Shown here: positions 8,198-20,797 of the stretch, in pieces
Layout of the letters: each line of letters starts with the position of its first letter
Numbering within the stretch: the first letter of the stretch is position 1
Assembly: GCA_004431415.1 (NCBI GenBank)
Contig: QPMI01000223.1
Location: 1-30,283 of the forward strand
Source: Cyanophora paradoxa
Taxonomy: Eukaryota > Glaucocystophyceae > Cyanophorales > Cyanophoraceae
Direction of reading: 5' to 3'
Length of the DNA: 30,283 nt
The notes under the pieces: model-generated
What the model was told of the DNA's origin: nothing
Database searches by the model: none
The model's input: the letters and a program-made list of their open reading frames with translations, nothing else
Position numbers and translations under genes: made by a program

Positions 8198-10716
8198 ATG
8201 AGCTCGAGCATGAAAGACGATCGCGAAAGCCGCGCACCGCCTCAGCTTCTCCGGCCGCGGCCCAACGTCAACGTTGGAGCTGATCACGATGTAGAGAAGC
8301 CTCACAGTTTCTCTCACGCAGTCGATCCGGACTTGCCCCCTGTTCGCGTCCTCGCCATCGGTGCGCATTTAATTTCGTCCCAATTTGCAAGGCGCGCGCG
8401 CGCGCCGCGGCACCGGATCTTGACCGCTCCTCCGGATCCTGCAGATGGCGGCGGAGGTGAATTCTAACTAAGAATATGAATATGCTTGCGGCACCGATGC
8501 CATGATCGCGATCGCGAATCTTGAATTAATATATATTGAAGCCCGCGCTGATCATCGGATGCCGCGCGCATACGCGTGTCGTCGTGCGCAGCCAAGGGAA
8601 TTGTTCCGGCGAAGCTCATCGAGTGCGCTGTTCGGATCCGCGGCCGCGTGCATGCGCGCGTGCCTTCTAAGGGCTGCACGCCGTGCGCAGGTACATCTCC
8701 GCGAGGGCGGGGCGGGTGCGCACCGCGCAGGCGGCGGCCAGGGTATTTTTGAGCGCCTCAGGGCGCCTGACGCCGGGCGCTTGTGCTCCACATGCGCAGC
8801 CGATCCATGAGCTGTTCGACGTCGTCGCTGGTGCGCTGAGCCGTGCAGTGGATCAGACACTCGCTGATATACATAATATTTATGGAAACGGCTAATATTA
8901 ATATGCGTACTACTACGGTATGGCGTGTCGGATCGCAGGCACGAGCGCCGGAGCACTGGTTGCCATGGCAACGTTCGGTCTCCGCGACGGAAAGCCCATT
9001 GTGCCTGCAGAGAATTTGGTCCGACGTGCCCCTAATATAAGCCTCCTACATGCCGTCAACGCTTTCCCTCCCATGCGCCAGATCTCTGAGCGCAGCTGTG
9101 CTCCCGCGCGCAGGTCGCCACACTGATCGAGCGATGGATTGAGGTCTTCCCAAGCTACTCGGCCCCCGTCGCCCTCTTTCGAGCCCTCCGCGGCCCCATT
9201 TTCAGCGACGTAGGCACTACCCCTTGGAGCTCCGTTCTCCCCTCCTGGACCTCGCCTGAGACCCGCGCCTGCAGCAAGCGGCCCGCGAGGTTTTCAAAGA
9301 ATTCACTGGAGACGGTCGCCTTGCCGACACCGGCGCCTTCCTTGTCGTACGTGCCTCTAGATCGAGCCCTCGCTTGCTTAAGCTTGTGCCCTTAAGCTTG
9401 GTCCTGACGCCTTGCCCCCTTTTCGCCAGGTCCCGACGTACGACATTGAGGAGAGATGCCCCGTCTACTTCTCCACAGTGTGCCGCGCCCCTGGCCGAGG
9501 CTTCTCTTTTCTCGCAGCTCCAGCCCGACGCCCGCACAGGCCCAGGCGCTTGCCGATCCCGACGCTCACAATCTGCTGCTCCGCGACGTCCTCCGCGTGC
9601 GACGGCAATCCCGGCCCCCATGGCCACCATAAAGCGTGCGCTTCGCAAGGTAACGTTCGATCGCGAGCAGGCGGCGGTGGCGGCGCCCGCCATCCTCGCG
9701 CCCGTCCGCCTCCACTGCCCCGGCATCTACGCGCACAAGGACTACAGCACTTTCGTCGACGGCTGGTGCGCGCGCGGTGACCCGAGCACAGATATCGATA
9801 GGCCTGACACTGTGAGCTCGATTGCAAGTCTTGCATCAAACAACCCGGCACTCATCGCTCACGCCGAAGCCTCTCGCCTGTTCCCTGGTACCCGAGGCGC
9901 AATTCACCTCCCGCGTCGCCGTATTTCCTGATCCGCTTATGCCCGCAGGGCGAAAGATCCTCATGGTGTCACTGGGCACTGGCTCGGCCGACGTGCCTAT
10001 GAAGTGCGACATATTGCATTATCGCCGGCTTTGCGCTGCGACATCCACATATGCGTGTTACCTGACGCAACACCCACTGGGCCAGCTCCTCGGCGGCAAG
10101 CAAGTGGAACGCGCTTAAGTGAGCTCTTTTGTGCATCCTGTTAGGGAAAATTTGAGCTTAGAATTTCTCGCAGGTGGCTTCTCCCCGCCATTAGCTGCAT
10201 ACTGGACGGTGTGCTGCATCAAATTAAACGATACCACCTCCTACTATTTTCTAGATTCCCAAGTTCACTAGGCACGTCGCATCTGCAGGCACCGGCGACT
10301 GCGCGACGGACATGGCCAGTCGCCCGCCCGATCGCGAGCTCGCCCCGAGCTTCTAACGCGCCTGCAGGCCGAGAGCCTCTTGGGGGAAGACTTCATCCGC
10401 CTCTCCCCCCGCCTCCCGCCCGGCCTGGACAACGTGGCGAACGCGCGCCCCGAGCAGCTGCGCGCGCTCTGCCGCACCGTCGAGAAGCAGGTCCTCGGGA
10501 ACGATATCGATCACGCGCAGAGTCGAGGGAACTGATCATGACATCGTTCGACCGCAGCTGCTGCGGGGCGAGCCAAAGCGCCAGCTGGACGAAATCATTG
10601 AGCGTCTCGTGGCGGCGGCCGACCACCCGCGAGCTGTCGCTCGCCCATCCACTGCCCTTCTACCACCGGTGCTTGGAGCTCCTTCGCGCATTCTGGACGG
10701 AGTGGGGAGTTTCTAG
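8198..10716 (+). CDS. patatin-like phospholipase (spliced)
   Basis: The product should be a patatin-type lipid acyl hydrolase using a Ser-Asp dyad. Exons that join in frame are 8198-8360, 8445-8456 (12 nt), 8592-8647, 8800-8830, 8939-9018, 9114-9209, 9275-9346, 9430-9477, 9546-9596, 9671-9765, 9829-9887 and 9949-9992. Together they give VRVLAIDGGGAKGIVPAKLI (glycine-rich oxyanion loop), HELFDVVAGTSAGALVAM (nucleophile Ser in GTSAG), VPTYDIEERCPVYF, AAVAAPAILAPV, FVDGCLASNNPAL (Asp of DG) and RKILMVSLGTGSAD. Later segments, GEDFIRLSPRLPPGL near 10390 and LLRGEPKRQLDEIIERL near 10560, are the usual family C-terminus, ending at TAG 10716. The exons between 9993 and 10370 are not resolved. The first ATG is the simplest start. 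No signal peptide is evident. A further exon at 10757-10808 might belong to it. Confidence 0.88.
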
Positions 10717-11301
10717 CTTGAACGTTAATTATATATAACGTACTCTTGATCACGCAGGACTTTGTTGTTCTGCCAAAGCAGCCCGGTGTGGGGTCGAAGC
10801 CGGCTGAGGTGACTGCACTCTAGATCTAGATCTCGTATTAAATTACAATATACCCGCCCGTTCACGTGACATCTGCGGGTCGTAATTAGGTGCTGTCTGA
10901 CATCGAAACATTCGGCACCTGCACCATCACATTCGGTGCGGAATATTTGTCTAGATCGCTTTCTTTCGGACAAAGAGCGCAATCGATATCCTGATATTGG
11001 TTATATGGATACCTTATTAAAAATAGCTAACGATTCAGGATGTTTCATCTTGTCTGTTCATTATAACTAGGGGCTTACTATTCCGTGTGAAGTACTTGAT
11101 ACTTTGTTCGGGTATACAGAAGAGATTTATGATCACATGCGCATGCGTATGCACGACAAGGATCCCAATAGCTTCAGAATGCGCAATCCTAAATTCTTTT
11201 GAATATATATGTAAGACTTAAGACTTCTACGTATACTTTGTTACTCGCGAGACCGCGACATGGAAATCTCTGGTGATGATTCGATGCCCGCGCATGCGCA
11301 G
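10717..11301 (+). other. unresolved link between the patatin-like and ABCG genes
   Basis: A stretch after an acceptor at 10757 reads DFVVLPKQPGVGSKPAE and is open to a TAG near 10823. Another, starting after an acceptor near 11121, reads EEIYDHMRMRMHDKDPNSF and stops near 11202. Either could be a last exon of the patatin-like gene or a first exon of the ABCG gene. The rest is AT-rich, intron-like DNA. I could not identify a start codon for the transporter, and a fused transcript cannot be excluded. Confidence 0.4.
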
Positions 11302-13031
11302 AGGGCGTGAGCTTCTCGGTCAGAGATGCCCCGTCGCAGCGGAAGGCGCAGCGGCAGGCGCTAGCTATAGACGCTGCAGAGACGACGCGCAAGGCGGGTG
11401 CCGGTTCCAGGATGGCGAGGTGCGCCGACGACTCCGATCCGTTCCCAGATACACGCCGCTGGGTGCGCGTGTCGGGGAGCTTACAATTATAGTAGTACCG
11501 TGAGCAGGACTATCAGTGCGAGTACTGGCATCAATATCGGCAAGCGATTACGTTGGCGCCACGTTCTCGCCCCCATTTCGGGTGAAATACGCGTGAGTGC
11601 AGCGTCATCCTTGTTGATAATGCTTTCAGCTTCACCTGTCGACACGCATTAATTTGAACGCCTGTACATGCCCGCGAACAGCCCGGTACCATGACCTGTA
11701 TCCTCGGGCCGGCCTTCTCCGGCAAGGTCGGCATTTTGGTTTCGTACACCATGGCATATGCATGAATATCGACGTCTCTTCGAGGTCAAATTCGAAGTTC
11801 ACTGTTACGTAAACGCAGAGCGCGTTGCTTCGGATTCTTGCGAACCGCTGCGGAGAGCTCAGGCAGGCCGGGCGCGTGGGAGGAAGCGTGAAGCTGAACG
11901 GCGAGCCGGCTCGCAATAATTCCGCCTTCTCAAGGCATGTGGGTTTTCCTCATAATCGAAAACTTCCGTACTGGTGAATATTATTAATCTTAGACGGGCT
12001 TCGTGCACAGGCGGGTCGTACTCGTTCGGCAAGACGACGGGTGCCACTACCGTACGCGTGCTTCCGAGATTCTTGTAATTATAATTAAGCTTCAGCTAGC
12101 GCTCCACATTCTCGATCTGCATTCGTCTACTCTAGATCTGAATTCAACGGTTATTAATATATATGTTTGCAGCCCAGCTAACGGTCAAGGAGGCACTCGT
12201 GTTCGCCGCACGCATGAAGCGGCCCACTAAGGGCGAGCGCGACGCTTCTGATTTGCGGGACGCACACGCAATGAGCCTCACTGCTGGAATGGTCTTGAAT
12301 CTTATTCAGGTGCGCCGGCGCCGGCCGTTTGTTTGGCGTCAGTGCCCTGTCGACGTCGCAAACGCTGCCCGCAGGTGATGGATTCGTTCGTCGGAGACCA
12401 GAACGTGCGCGGCATCTCCGGCGGCGAGCGGCGGCGGCTGACAGTGGCGATCGAGCTCGTGGGGGCGCGTCCCTCCTCGAGCTCGTTGGCGTTGTGAAGA
12501 GGCGTGCAGCTCACGGCCGTCGCAGGGCGGCAAGGGCGTCGTGATGCTCGACCAACCCACCGACGGTGCGCGCGGCCGCCCCGCGCCGGTCCCACGGCTT
12601 CCACTACATTTCTTTGGTGCCTGCCGGTGGCGATGACGTCTCTACAGGTCTGGACGCTGCAGGGTCTCTCGACCTCTGCCGCGCCCTTCGCAGCTTCGCC
12701 GAGTCCGGTGTGGCCGTCGTCTGCTCGCTCCTACAGCCCTCTTGGTGCGACATGCACGGGTGGAAACATTATGACCTGCGCTGCCGGTGCTGACACACAG
12801 CGCCGTGCAGGGACGTCTACAGCCTGTTCGACCAGCTGATCCTCCTCGCCCCCGGCCAGTGCGCCTACCAGGCGCGCCCGTTCTCCAATCCGGATCCCCT
12901 CCGCTTTCTTCTCTTCGAGCTCGAGTTCCTTCGCTATTCAACGCCGCGCAGGGCCCAGGCGGCCTCGCCCCCGTCCGCCACTTTGAGGAGCGCGGGATCA
13001 AGAACGTCGACGCCCTCAGCCCGCCCGTGCG

Positions 13032-13064
<33 letters not shown>

Positions 13065-16000
13065 TGCGATAATACACGTTAATCCCTTCTTTACTGATTC
13101 ATGACCCGATTGCCTTCCATTTGAGCACGAACGAACTCAAACGACGGCCGGGCGCAGGATTTCCTCGTCTCGGTTGCGTCGATGCCCCGCAAACAGCTCG
13201 CCGCGTCCCTTTCTCCGAACAGCGCCCCGCGGCCGGTGCGCACACACTCGCCTCGAGCTCTCCGCATGCGCACCGCATGAGTTGCACCCAAAGTTCCCTC
13301 GGCTGCAGGTCAAAGGTTCACCAGGGTCTTCTCTGATATCGATGTCCAACAGCAAGACGCTAAGGTACTGGCGAGCTCGCGTGCCCAACATCTTGCAAGG
13401 GTAAAATTGTAAATTAAAAGTATTGTATTTTCGCAGTCACCGGCTTCCGACAACCTGCACTATTTCGTCTGGGTCAATCAACGTCAATATCGTTCCGGAC
13501 TCGAGATCTGTCCGATTTGCTGATCACAAGCTCGAGGTCAACGTCCCAGAAGCGGTGCTCAACTGTCGCCTCTTCAAAGAAACAAGATCTCGACCAATGA
13601 GACGGATATGTGCTTATAACTATATGTAATTATGTGCCCGCGGCCGGCTGCAGGTCAAGGGCGGACGAGCTCCAGGTGTAGGGACCAAGGATGCGCTCCT
13701 CTCCGACAAGAATGCGCCTGCGGCTGCGAACGCTGCACATGTGCCCACGCGTACGGTCACGGCCAGGTAATCGTGACCATGATCAGTGGACGCCCAATTG
13801 CAATCTTGGATTTTCCCGGCCTCGCTCTCTTATGCAAACCTCGCCGATTTTCAGCAACCAGCTGCAGAGCAGTGAGAGCATCGGTTTTGTTGTCGACGTC
13901 GACGTCGTTCCACGCCCCAGGCGGTTGAGGTGATTTTTTTCAAGTGCTCGAATTGGCCGCTGGAACCGATTGAACGATCGATACGATCGCGCTTTTTGCA
14001 GCCTCCTAGCCGCCTCTGCCATGAACACTCTGGCGTCTGAGACCATCGGCATCGAAGTCGATCCCGAGGCGAGAACCATACGTTCGCCGTAAAGCAAGCC
14101 TAGGCCTTTTCAAAACTCTTTCACGCAGATTGAGCTAGAGCGCCGCTACGCCGCGCACCCCACAAAGCAGGTGCGGCCTCCATGCGGAAAACCTTCCATT
14201 ATATTCATAATTCCAGTCAGTCTTCTATGATTAATTACGCGGTCAGTTCGACATCCTCTACGAGCGTTTCAACAAGCTCCTCTTCCGGAATCGGCGGCCC
14301 CTCATCTCCCGCACCATCCAATCCCTCGTGATAGCCTTCATTCTCGGCACTCTCTTTTGCCAGGCAAATCGCGCTCTGCTCTTTGTTTCTCGCAATTTGA
14401 GCCCCGTCGACGTCGACGTCGCCTCGTGAGCTCGAGTCTGCAGATGCCTGCGACGACCACCGGCGCCATCAACCGCATTTCGTTCCTGCAGGCGCGCACC
14501 GCGGCGCACGCCGACGGCGCCACACGCGCCTGCGGGTTTTGTGTACGCGTACACGTCCGTCGTCGTGTTTAACCCTCTTCGCAGGCGTGCCTCCTCGTGT
14601 ACGCCTTCATGGCTCTCTCAAAGGTCGCGTACACGTAGAACCTTATATATAATTAAATAATTATTTCATCCCGTGCATTCAGAGGCGGTGGCATAACACC
14701 TCGATCACGGCAGATCGACATCAACTATGAGAACCGGCGGGTCATGCACGCGCAGACGCAGGACGGGACGTACCGCCCCGAGCTCGTGCGTTCGAAAGCC
14801 TTCGAATTCCCGCATTCACTTCTATGCCGCAGAACGTCCGGTCCAGTCTGACATTTGTTCTCGCAGTGGATCGTCGCGAATGTTATGTCAGAGCTTCCCA
14901 GACTCTTCGTCGAGGTGCTTCAGCTACAAACAACTTTTGAACGCTACCGCTTAAGCTTGCTGAGGGCGCTGGCGGGCGAGCAGGTCGTGCTCTTCTCGCT
15001 CGTGGCGTACCACGCGGCGGGCCTGCAGGTGGTGGACACGCATCAACGATTCGCTCGCTTCCTCCTCGTCATGTTCGAGGCTCGTTCTGCGAGTTGTAAG
15101 CGGGCTCCTGGGCCCGACTGACGGCCGCGGCCGGGGGCGTGCAGATGTCCTTGATTGCCGACGCGTCCGTCCTGGCGCTGTGCCAGGTCTTCGCCGTCCG
15201 CGAGGTGCCCTAAATCATCATCATGAGCTCCGCTGTCGCTCGTGAAATCGCAATGATATCGATATCAATACTATGCCGCACAGGTCTGCGCCTCGCTGGC
15301 GCCCATCCTGCCCGCCCTCTCGTTCATCTTTGCCGGCTTCCTCGTCCCGCGGACCTCGCTGCCCGCCTGGTGGAAGTGGGCCCGCTACTGCTCCTACTTC
15401 TCGTACCCGCACGAGGCCCTCAGCATCAACGGTGCGTACGGGCGCGAATGCGCACATGCATGAGCACGTGCACGCGGCTATCGGCATTATAATTACCCTT
15501 GCATTTGACTCGATCCACACGGCAGAGCTACGGGACCTGCCGGTCGACGGCCGCCCAAATGGCGGGGCTGTCATTCTCGAAACTTTCGGAATGAACAGTG
15601 ATCCCTCCTGGTACTGGTGCGCCGACCACTTAAATTTCGAATATCGACAGCTATAGTGCAACATGCTATTCTCTTCGTGATTTCTTGCACGCGTGTCGGT
15701 TGCACCAGCGTTTCCCAACATGTATAATAATAACAAAACATTCTACAGGTACAACGTTCTGATCGCGCTTGGCTTCTGGCTAGCGTGGCTCACGGTGGCG
15801 ATGCTCGGCGCGCGATACTTCCGTCCTCGGCGCGCAATTTCTTCTGGAACTGGCGGTTCAACCGCAGAGGCAGATGTACATGTGCAAGCTCCCAATGACA
15901 AGCTTAAGGCCGAAGCGGCCCCGGCACCCGCGCCCGCAGAGCTCGAAATGCGTTGGGAGATGGCAAGTTCCGAACACGGGGAACCAAACGGAAAGCAGAT

Positions 16001-19000
16001 CGCCATGGATCCAGTCCTGGTCGTCTCGGTTGACGTCGTACGCATGGACAGCGAGCGCGAATCCGACAAAAAGGCGCCTGCGCCCGCGCCCGCTGCGGCG
16101 CTCACCTTCCGCAACCTCTGCTACGACGTCCCCGCCGAGAAGGCCGGTGCGCTTCGTCACTCGTCTCGTGTCGGTTTCTGCCCATGCATATATGTAAATC
16201 AAGCTGATAATCACGCACTGTACATTTGCAGGCGACCCGCCGAAACGGCTCCTCAATGAGATCACGGGATACGTGAGGGGCGGCAGCCTCACGGTCCTCA
16301 TGGGCGCGTCGGGGGCGGGGAAGACAACCCTCATCGACGTCCTCGCGGGGCGCAAGACGACGGGGACCGTGACGGGGGAGATCAAGCTGAACGGGCGGCC
16401 GCTGCCCCCCAACGGCGGCTTCGCGCGCGTCTCGTCGTACGTCGAGCAGTTCGACCTCCTCTTCCCCACCATGGTGCAATTGATCGGCGTTTTCCGGTCC
16501 CTCGCGCTCTTGATCGGCCATCCGCAATCGCCCTTTTCGGTGACGTCGACGCTCTGCCGCAGACGGTGCGGGAGGCGGTGGTCCTCTCCGCGATGGTCCG
16601 CCTCGACGCCAGCGTGCCCCGCCGCGAGAAGCTCGACGCCGTGCGCTCGTCCTCTGTTTCGCAACACGAATATAAAAACTACTCACTGTGATTATGCTGT
16701 GATAATTATAATGGCAAATGTTAATGAACTGTGATGATTATACGCGCGATTCGATCAGTTGCCGTCGCCTTCTAATTTCGTGCACGTGACGCCGTCGACG
16801 TCGGCAGGCGGAGTGGGCGCTGCGGGAGCTCGACCTGCAGGCGGCCGGCGGCCTCGTGATCGGGACCCTCGAGAGCGGCGGCATTCCCGTCGAGGTGCGC
16901 CATCTTCCGGCTCCGGATCCCCATCGCGGGTGGCTGAAAATCAAATGATGAATCACACGCCGCGGCAGATGCGGAAGCGGACATGCATTGCGATGGAGCT
17001 CGTTCCTCGCCCCCAGATTCTCTTCTTGGACGAGGTTCACCATTGAGCTTGCAATTGGCCGCTTCGAATTCTTTCTGCCCACAAGGATACTTACGCCGTT
17101 GACGTTGCAGCCAACGACGGGCCTCGACTCCACGGCTGCACTCCGCGTTGGGAAGGCAAGCGCTGATTTTTCGTCCTGACGGCCGATTAATACTGCTTCG
17201 CTTGATATGTTTGCACAGCTGCTGCGCAGCATCGCGAGCGGAGGGCAGGCGACTGTTGCGACCATCCAGTAAGTTGGAAAGCCGAGTGTACGATGGCGAC
17301 TTCAACTGCAGCTGATGTGCCGGGCAGCCAACCGTCGCAGCAGCTGTTCTCCCTTTTCGACTGCCTGATTTTGCTCAAGAGAGGCGGCTTCCCCGTTTAC
17401 TGCGGTTCGCACTTCGTTCATCGCAAAACTCGCCGCATTGCACCCGGTCACCGCCGGAATCCATTCAGGCGAAATTGGCGATCGATGCTCAAAAGTGCTG
17501 GATTTCTTCTCCGAGCTGGGTTTGCTGTCCTCTGTAACTTATCGAACCTGGCAACAACTGCCAATGGGCTGACGGATCTTCGCAGGCTACGATCTTCCAC
17601 CGCTCCGCAACCCGGCAGACTTCGTCATCGAGGTGCGAGCTCGAGAGTGCACGTTTGGAAAAGCGCGATTTCGACGTTATAATCACCTGGGGTGTACGAT
17701 CAGCGATGTAACCGTATACGAATTGCTTGCGCAGACTGCGGCTGGCCGCTCGGCCAAGCGCGCAGCTGGCCAATTTTTGCAAGCCGCCTCGAAGTCAACC
17801 GCGTCCTCAAACCTGTCAACGATGTCGACTGCGGGCGATCCCGCGCCGGTCGCCAATGAGGCGACGGTGCCCTCGCGCTCGCACATGAAGCGCGCTGCTG
17901 ACGAGATTGCGGCTTCCTTCAAGGCACGTCGTCCCAACCGCGCGAAAGCGTTCTATATCTCCGGATCCTTTGAATTTAGTGCTGTTCTAGATCCAGATCT
18001 CTAGATCTGATCCTGACGTCGGGATCCGCAGGCGAGTCCGCTGGCACGGAAGCTCCAGGAGCAGGTTACGGAGCTCGAGGGCACCTGTGCGTTCGATGCC
18101 ATCCCATCGCCTTCATCCGATCAGTCGGCCATATCTGAATGTCTTCCCCGGGCCCAACGCGCTCGCAGTGGCTGCCCAGGAGCCGCCTCGCGTGCCCCAG
18201 CGGCCTGGATTCGGGCGCCAGGTAACCTTGACCTTCCCCGGCGCTCGGGCGCCACCAGTCCCACAGTCGATTCGCGCGTGCAGGTGGCGCTGCTGGTGGG
18301 CCGCAAAGCGCGTTGGCTCTGGCGCGAGCGGCAGCGCTTCTGGGTCAGCGTCTTCAGGTGCGTTCCGAGCCCGCTCTGTCCGATCCATGGCCACGGCCGG
18401 CCCGAGCTCGAGCTCCCCTCTGACCCTCCCCCAGCAATTTGGCCGTCGCCCTGATCGCCGGCACGACCTGGTGCCTGCTTCCCGCAGCTTTCCACATGTA
18501 CAGCGCTAGCTGCCCTGCTGACAGAGGATCCTCTGGCAGGTACCAGCTGGGGGCGGACCAGCCCTCCGCCCGCCTCCGCCTCTCCGCCATGTACTGCATT
18601 ACCCTCTTCTTCTACTTCAGGTCCCGTCGCGCTGCGTACTCGCTCCAGACTCGAGCTCCTTCCCCCAATTCACTCCTCCAATCGATATCTTTTCAGATCG
18701 CTCGGCGACATCACAAGTCATTGCGGGCTGCGAGAGGTCTACTACCGAGAGCGCGCCCAGGGTGCGGCCGCCGAGTGTAACAACCGTGGAAAGGTTTCTG
18801 CGCTGCTCTGACTGCCGCGGCTACACGCAGGCCTCGTCAACCCGCTTGCGCACCAGGTGCCGTCGCCATGCATATGGCCAACTGCAGCACATGCCGCAGT
18901 GCCACGGGCCAGTGGTTCTCGCGCCGGACCTAGGCCTGACCCTAGGCCTTCGCAGGCGTCCAACCTCGTCGTGCTGTCCACGTTTCACGTCATCAACTCA

Positions 19001-19999
19001 ATCGCCTTCATTGCAGTGGCATACCCCCTCTGCGGCTTCCAGACTGACGCGTGCGTACGCGTCCCTTGGCCATGGCGGGGCGACTCTTCAATATCGATGG
19101 CGACTAATACAGTTTTTAAATTTTCGATGTAGCGTCACGAATTCGAAGTTTGATCGCGCGTCTGCCGTCGCGCAGGCGGATGGGGTACGCGGTGCTGCTG
19201 GCGTGCCTCTGGACGCTCGTCAACAGCGCCTTCATCGAGTTCCTCGCCCTCGCCCTCCCGGTCCGCCCTCGCCCCCGCCGCCTCTGCTCGACACTTTTGC
19301 AGAGCGACGCGTGCCGCGCGCCTCGTGGTCAGATCGCGCCGGTGGTCTTCTCGGTCGCCTCCGCCACCCTCGCGTGCGGCGCCTTCTTCTCGGGCTTCAT
19401 GGCGCGTCCCCGGGACCGGCCCCGTTGCTCGCGCTCGCCGGTCGCCCCACATTCGCTGATCCTGCCGTAGATCTCGGGCCCGGACATTCCAAAGGGCTGG
19501 ATATGGTTCTTCTATTTCCTCTGGTTCCGGTGCCACCCCCACTGGCCATGGGCCCACCGCAAGCCCGCGGGTGGACCGTTCCTTCTCATGAAGTACGGAT
19601 CATGTTCAGGTACCCCTTCGAGGGGCTGGCGGTGAACGAGCTCTCGAACATCGTGTTTGCGGGCTGCAGCCCCCAGTGCGCCATCTTCTTTGGATCTTTA
19701 TGTGTCGCTGCTTTCCGGGCCCACTCGCGATCGCACGTGCACCTCACTCCCTCTGCAGGGCGGCGAGGCTCGGGCTCTGCTTTCCGACGGGGGCGTCGAT
19801 TCTGGCGCGCTACGACCTGAATCCCGACCGCCAGGTCAAACGTCTTGATTTCTGGTTCAATTCGTCCTCTCGAGCTTCGAACCGAAACCCGAGCTCTGCA
19901 ACGCAGTGGGCGAACCTGGGGATCCTGGCGGCCTACCTGGTCGCCTTCGAGGCGGGCAAGGCCCTCGCCCTCCACCGCATCAGCCACCTCCGCCGCTGA
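11302..19999 (+). CDS. full-size PDR-type ABCG transporter (more than 30 exons)
   Basis: This is an ATP-driven membrane exporter with NBD1-TMD1-NBD2-TMD2 order. Exons joining in frame include 11508-11592, 11682-11726, 12173-12309, 12375-12458, 12526-12565, 12648-12744, 14247-14363, 15284-15431, 15749-16146, 16232-16473, 16969-17034, 17111-17146 and 19176-19260. NBD1 has GPAFSGKS (Walker A, split at 11726/11819), ISGGERRRLTVAIEL and VVMLDQPTDGLD, followed by VVCSLLQPSWDVYSLFD. TMD1 contains IQSLVIAFILGTLF and GFLVPRTSLPAWWKW. NBD2 has LMGASGAGKTTLIDVLAGRK, then IPVEMRKRTCIAMELV, ILFLDEPTTGLDS and TIHQPS. TMD2 ends in NLGILAAYLVAFEAGKAL with the stop at 19997-19999. NBD1 has Gln in place of the Walker B Glu and Leu at the H-loop. 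GC donors occur at 12872, 14364, 14492 and 17924. The linker exons at 13236-14128 and the N-terminus are unresolved. Confidence 0.93.
13032..13064. repeat. poly-C run (33 C) inside an ABCG intron
   Basis: Thirty-three C follow directly after the donor GTGCG of the intron that starts at 13027. The acceptor is at 13157 and the flanking exons (ending LSPP, starting DFLVSV) join in frame. The run is as long as the G run at 6500-6532, which may reflect a cap on homopolymer length in the assembly. Confidence 0.9.
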
Positions 20000-20797
20000 G
20001 CGTAGCGGAAACCGCGGCCCATAAGTTCGATTCTTAACTTGTTGACTCCCTGTACAGCTCTGTAGTTCAGGGGGCATTTTCCTAGCTAATATGTAAATAC
20101 AACGCCTGGCAAGCCCGGAGGAGGATGTCGACGAAATGAAATACCTAGGCCTAGGCCTAGGGTCGCGAAGTCGGGATTTCAGGGATCGGGGCTCCAGCCG
20201 CCGCAGCTGCAGGGTCGAAAGCTGTGGCCATGCCCGGATTATCTAAAGTTCCGGATCCAGCCGCCGCGCATGTTGCAAGCTGCTGCAGGCGGAGATCAAG
20301 ACCCTCAGATGGAGGCGAGCTCGCGATCGCCCTGCCCGCCCCCGCCCCCGCTGCCGGCGCCGGCGCCTGCTTCCCGCGGCCACCTGAGCTGCAGCTGCCG
20401 TCCGACGGTCGCCCGCATGCGCAGCGTAAGGTGCCTCCGCTAGGCCAGCGTTAACTGCCCCGGGCCCGTACTCGTCCGATGCGGGGCAACGCGTACGCGA
20501 GCCGATGGCATCCTCCTTGCACGGCCCTTGGAGCTCGAGCTAACTGACGCCTACGCCTACGCCCCCTGCCCGGCCCCGGGCCCGCGAACTTAAAAGCCAC
20601 CCGCTCGATCGCGAGGGGCCTCAAGCCCCTCCTTTGCGCAAGCACCCGATCTCGAGCTCTACTTCTGTCAGATCAAAAAATATACATGTGCGAACGAATA
20701 ACCAAGCGCAATCCCATAGGTAGTCTGACGGTCCAACCGTCGCCAGCACGCCTCGGGGCCAGCGTGTACATGTACCATATACGTATACGTCGTATGC
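20000..20797. other. intergenic space between two convergent genes
   Basis: This separates the 3' ends of the plus-strand ABCG gene and the minus-strand surface-protein gene, so it should hold both transcript ends. A TGTAAATA at about 20093 could be a polyadenylation-type signal for the transporter. A palindromic CCTAGG array lies at 20143-20162. I see no exon chain here; open frames are short and without motifs. Confidence 0.5.

Noticed and set aside
9374-9931. An open frame reading ATAIPAP that resembled a frameshifted patatin block
   Set aside because: A GT-AG intron at 9597-9670 gives a better, in-frame AAVAAPAILAPV, so no frameshift is needed and the frame is a shadow crossing an intron.
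18762-19820. 352-codon plus-strand open frame
   Set aside because: It runs through several assigned ABCG exons and introns in a mixture of frames and has no domain of its own; the spliced TMD2 model explains the region.
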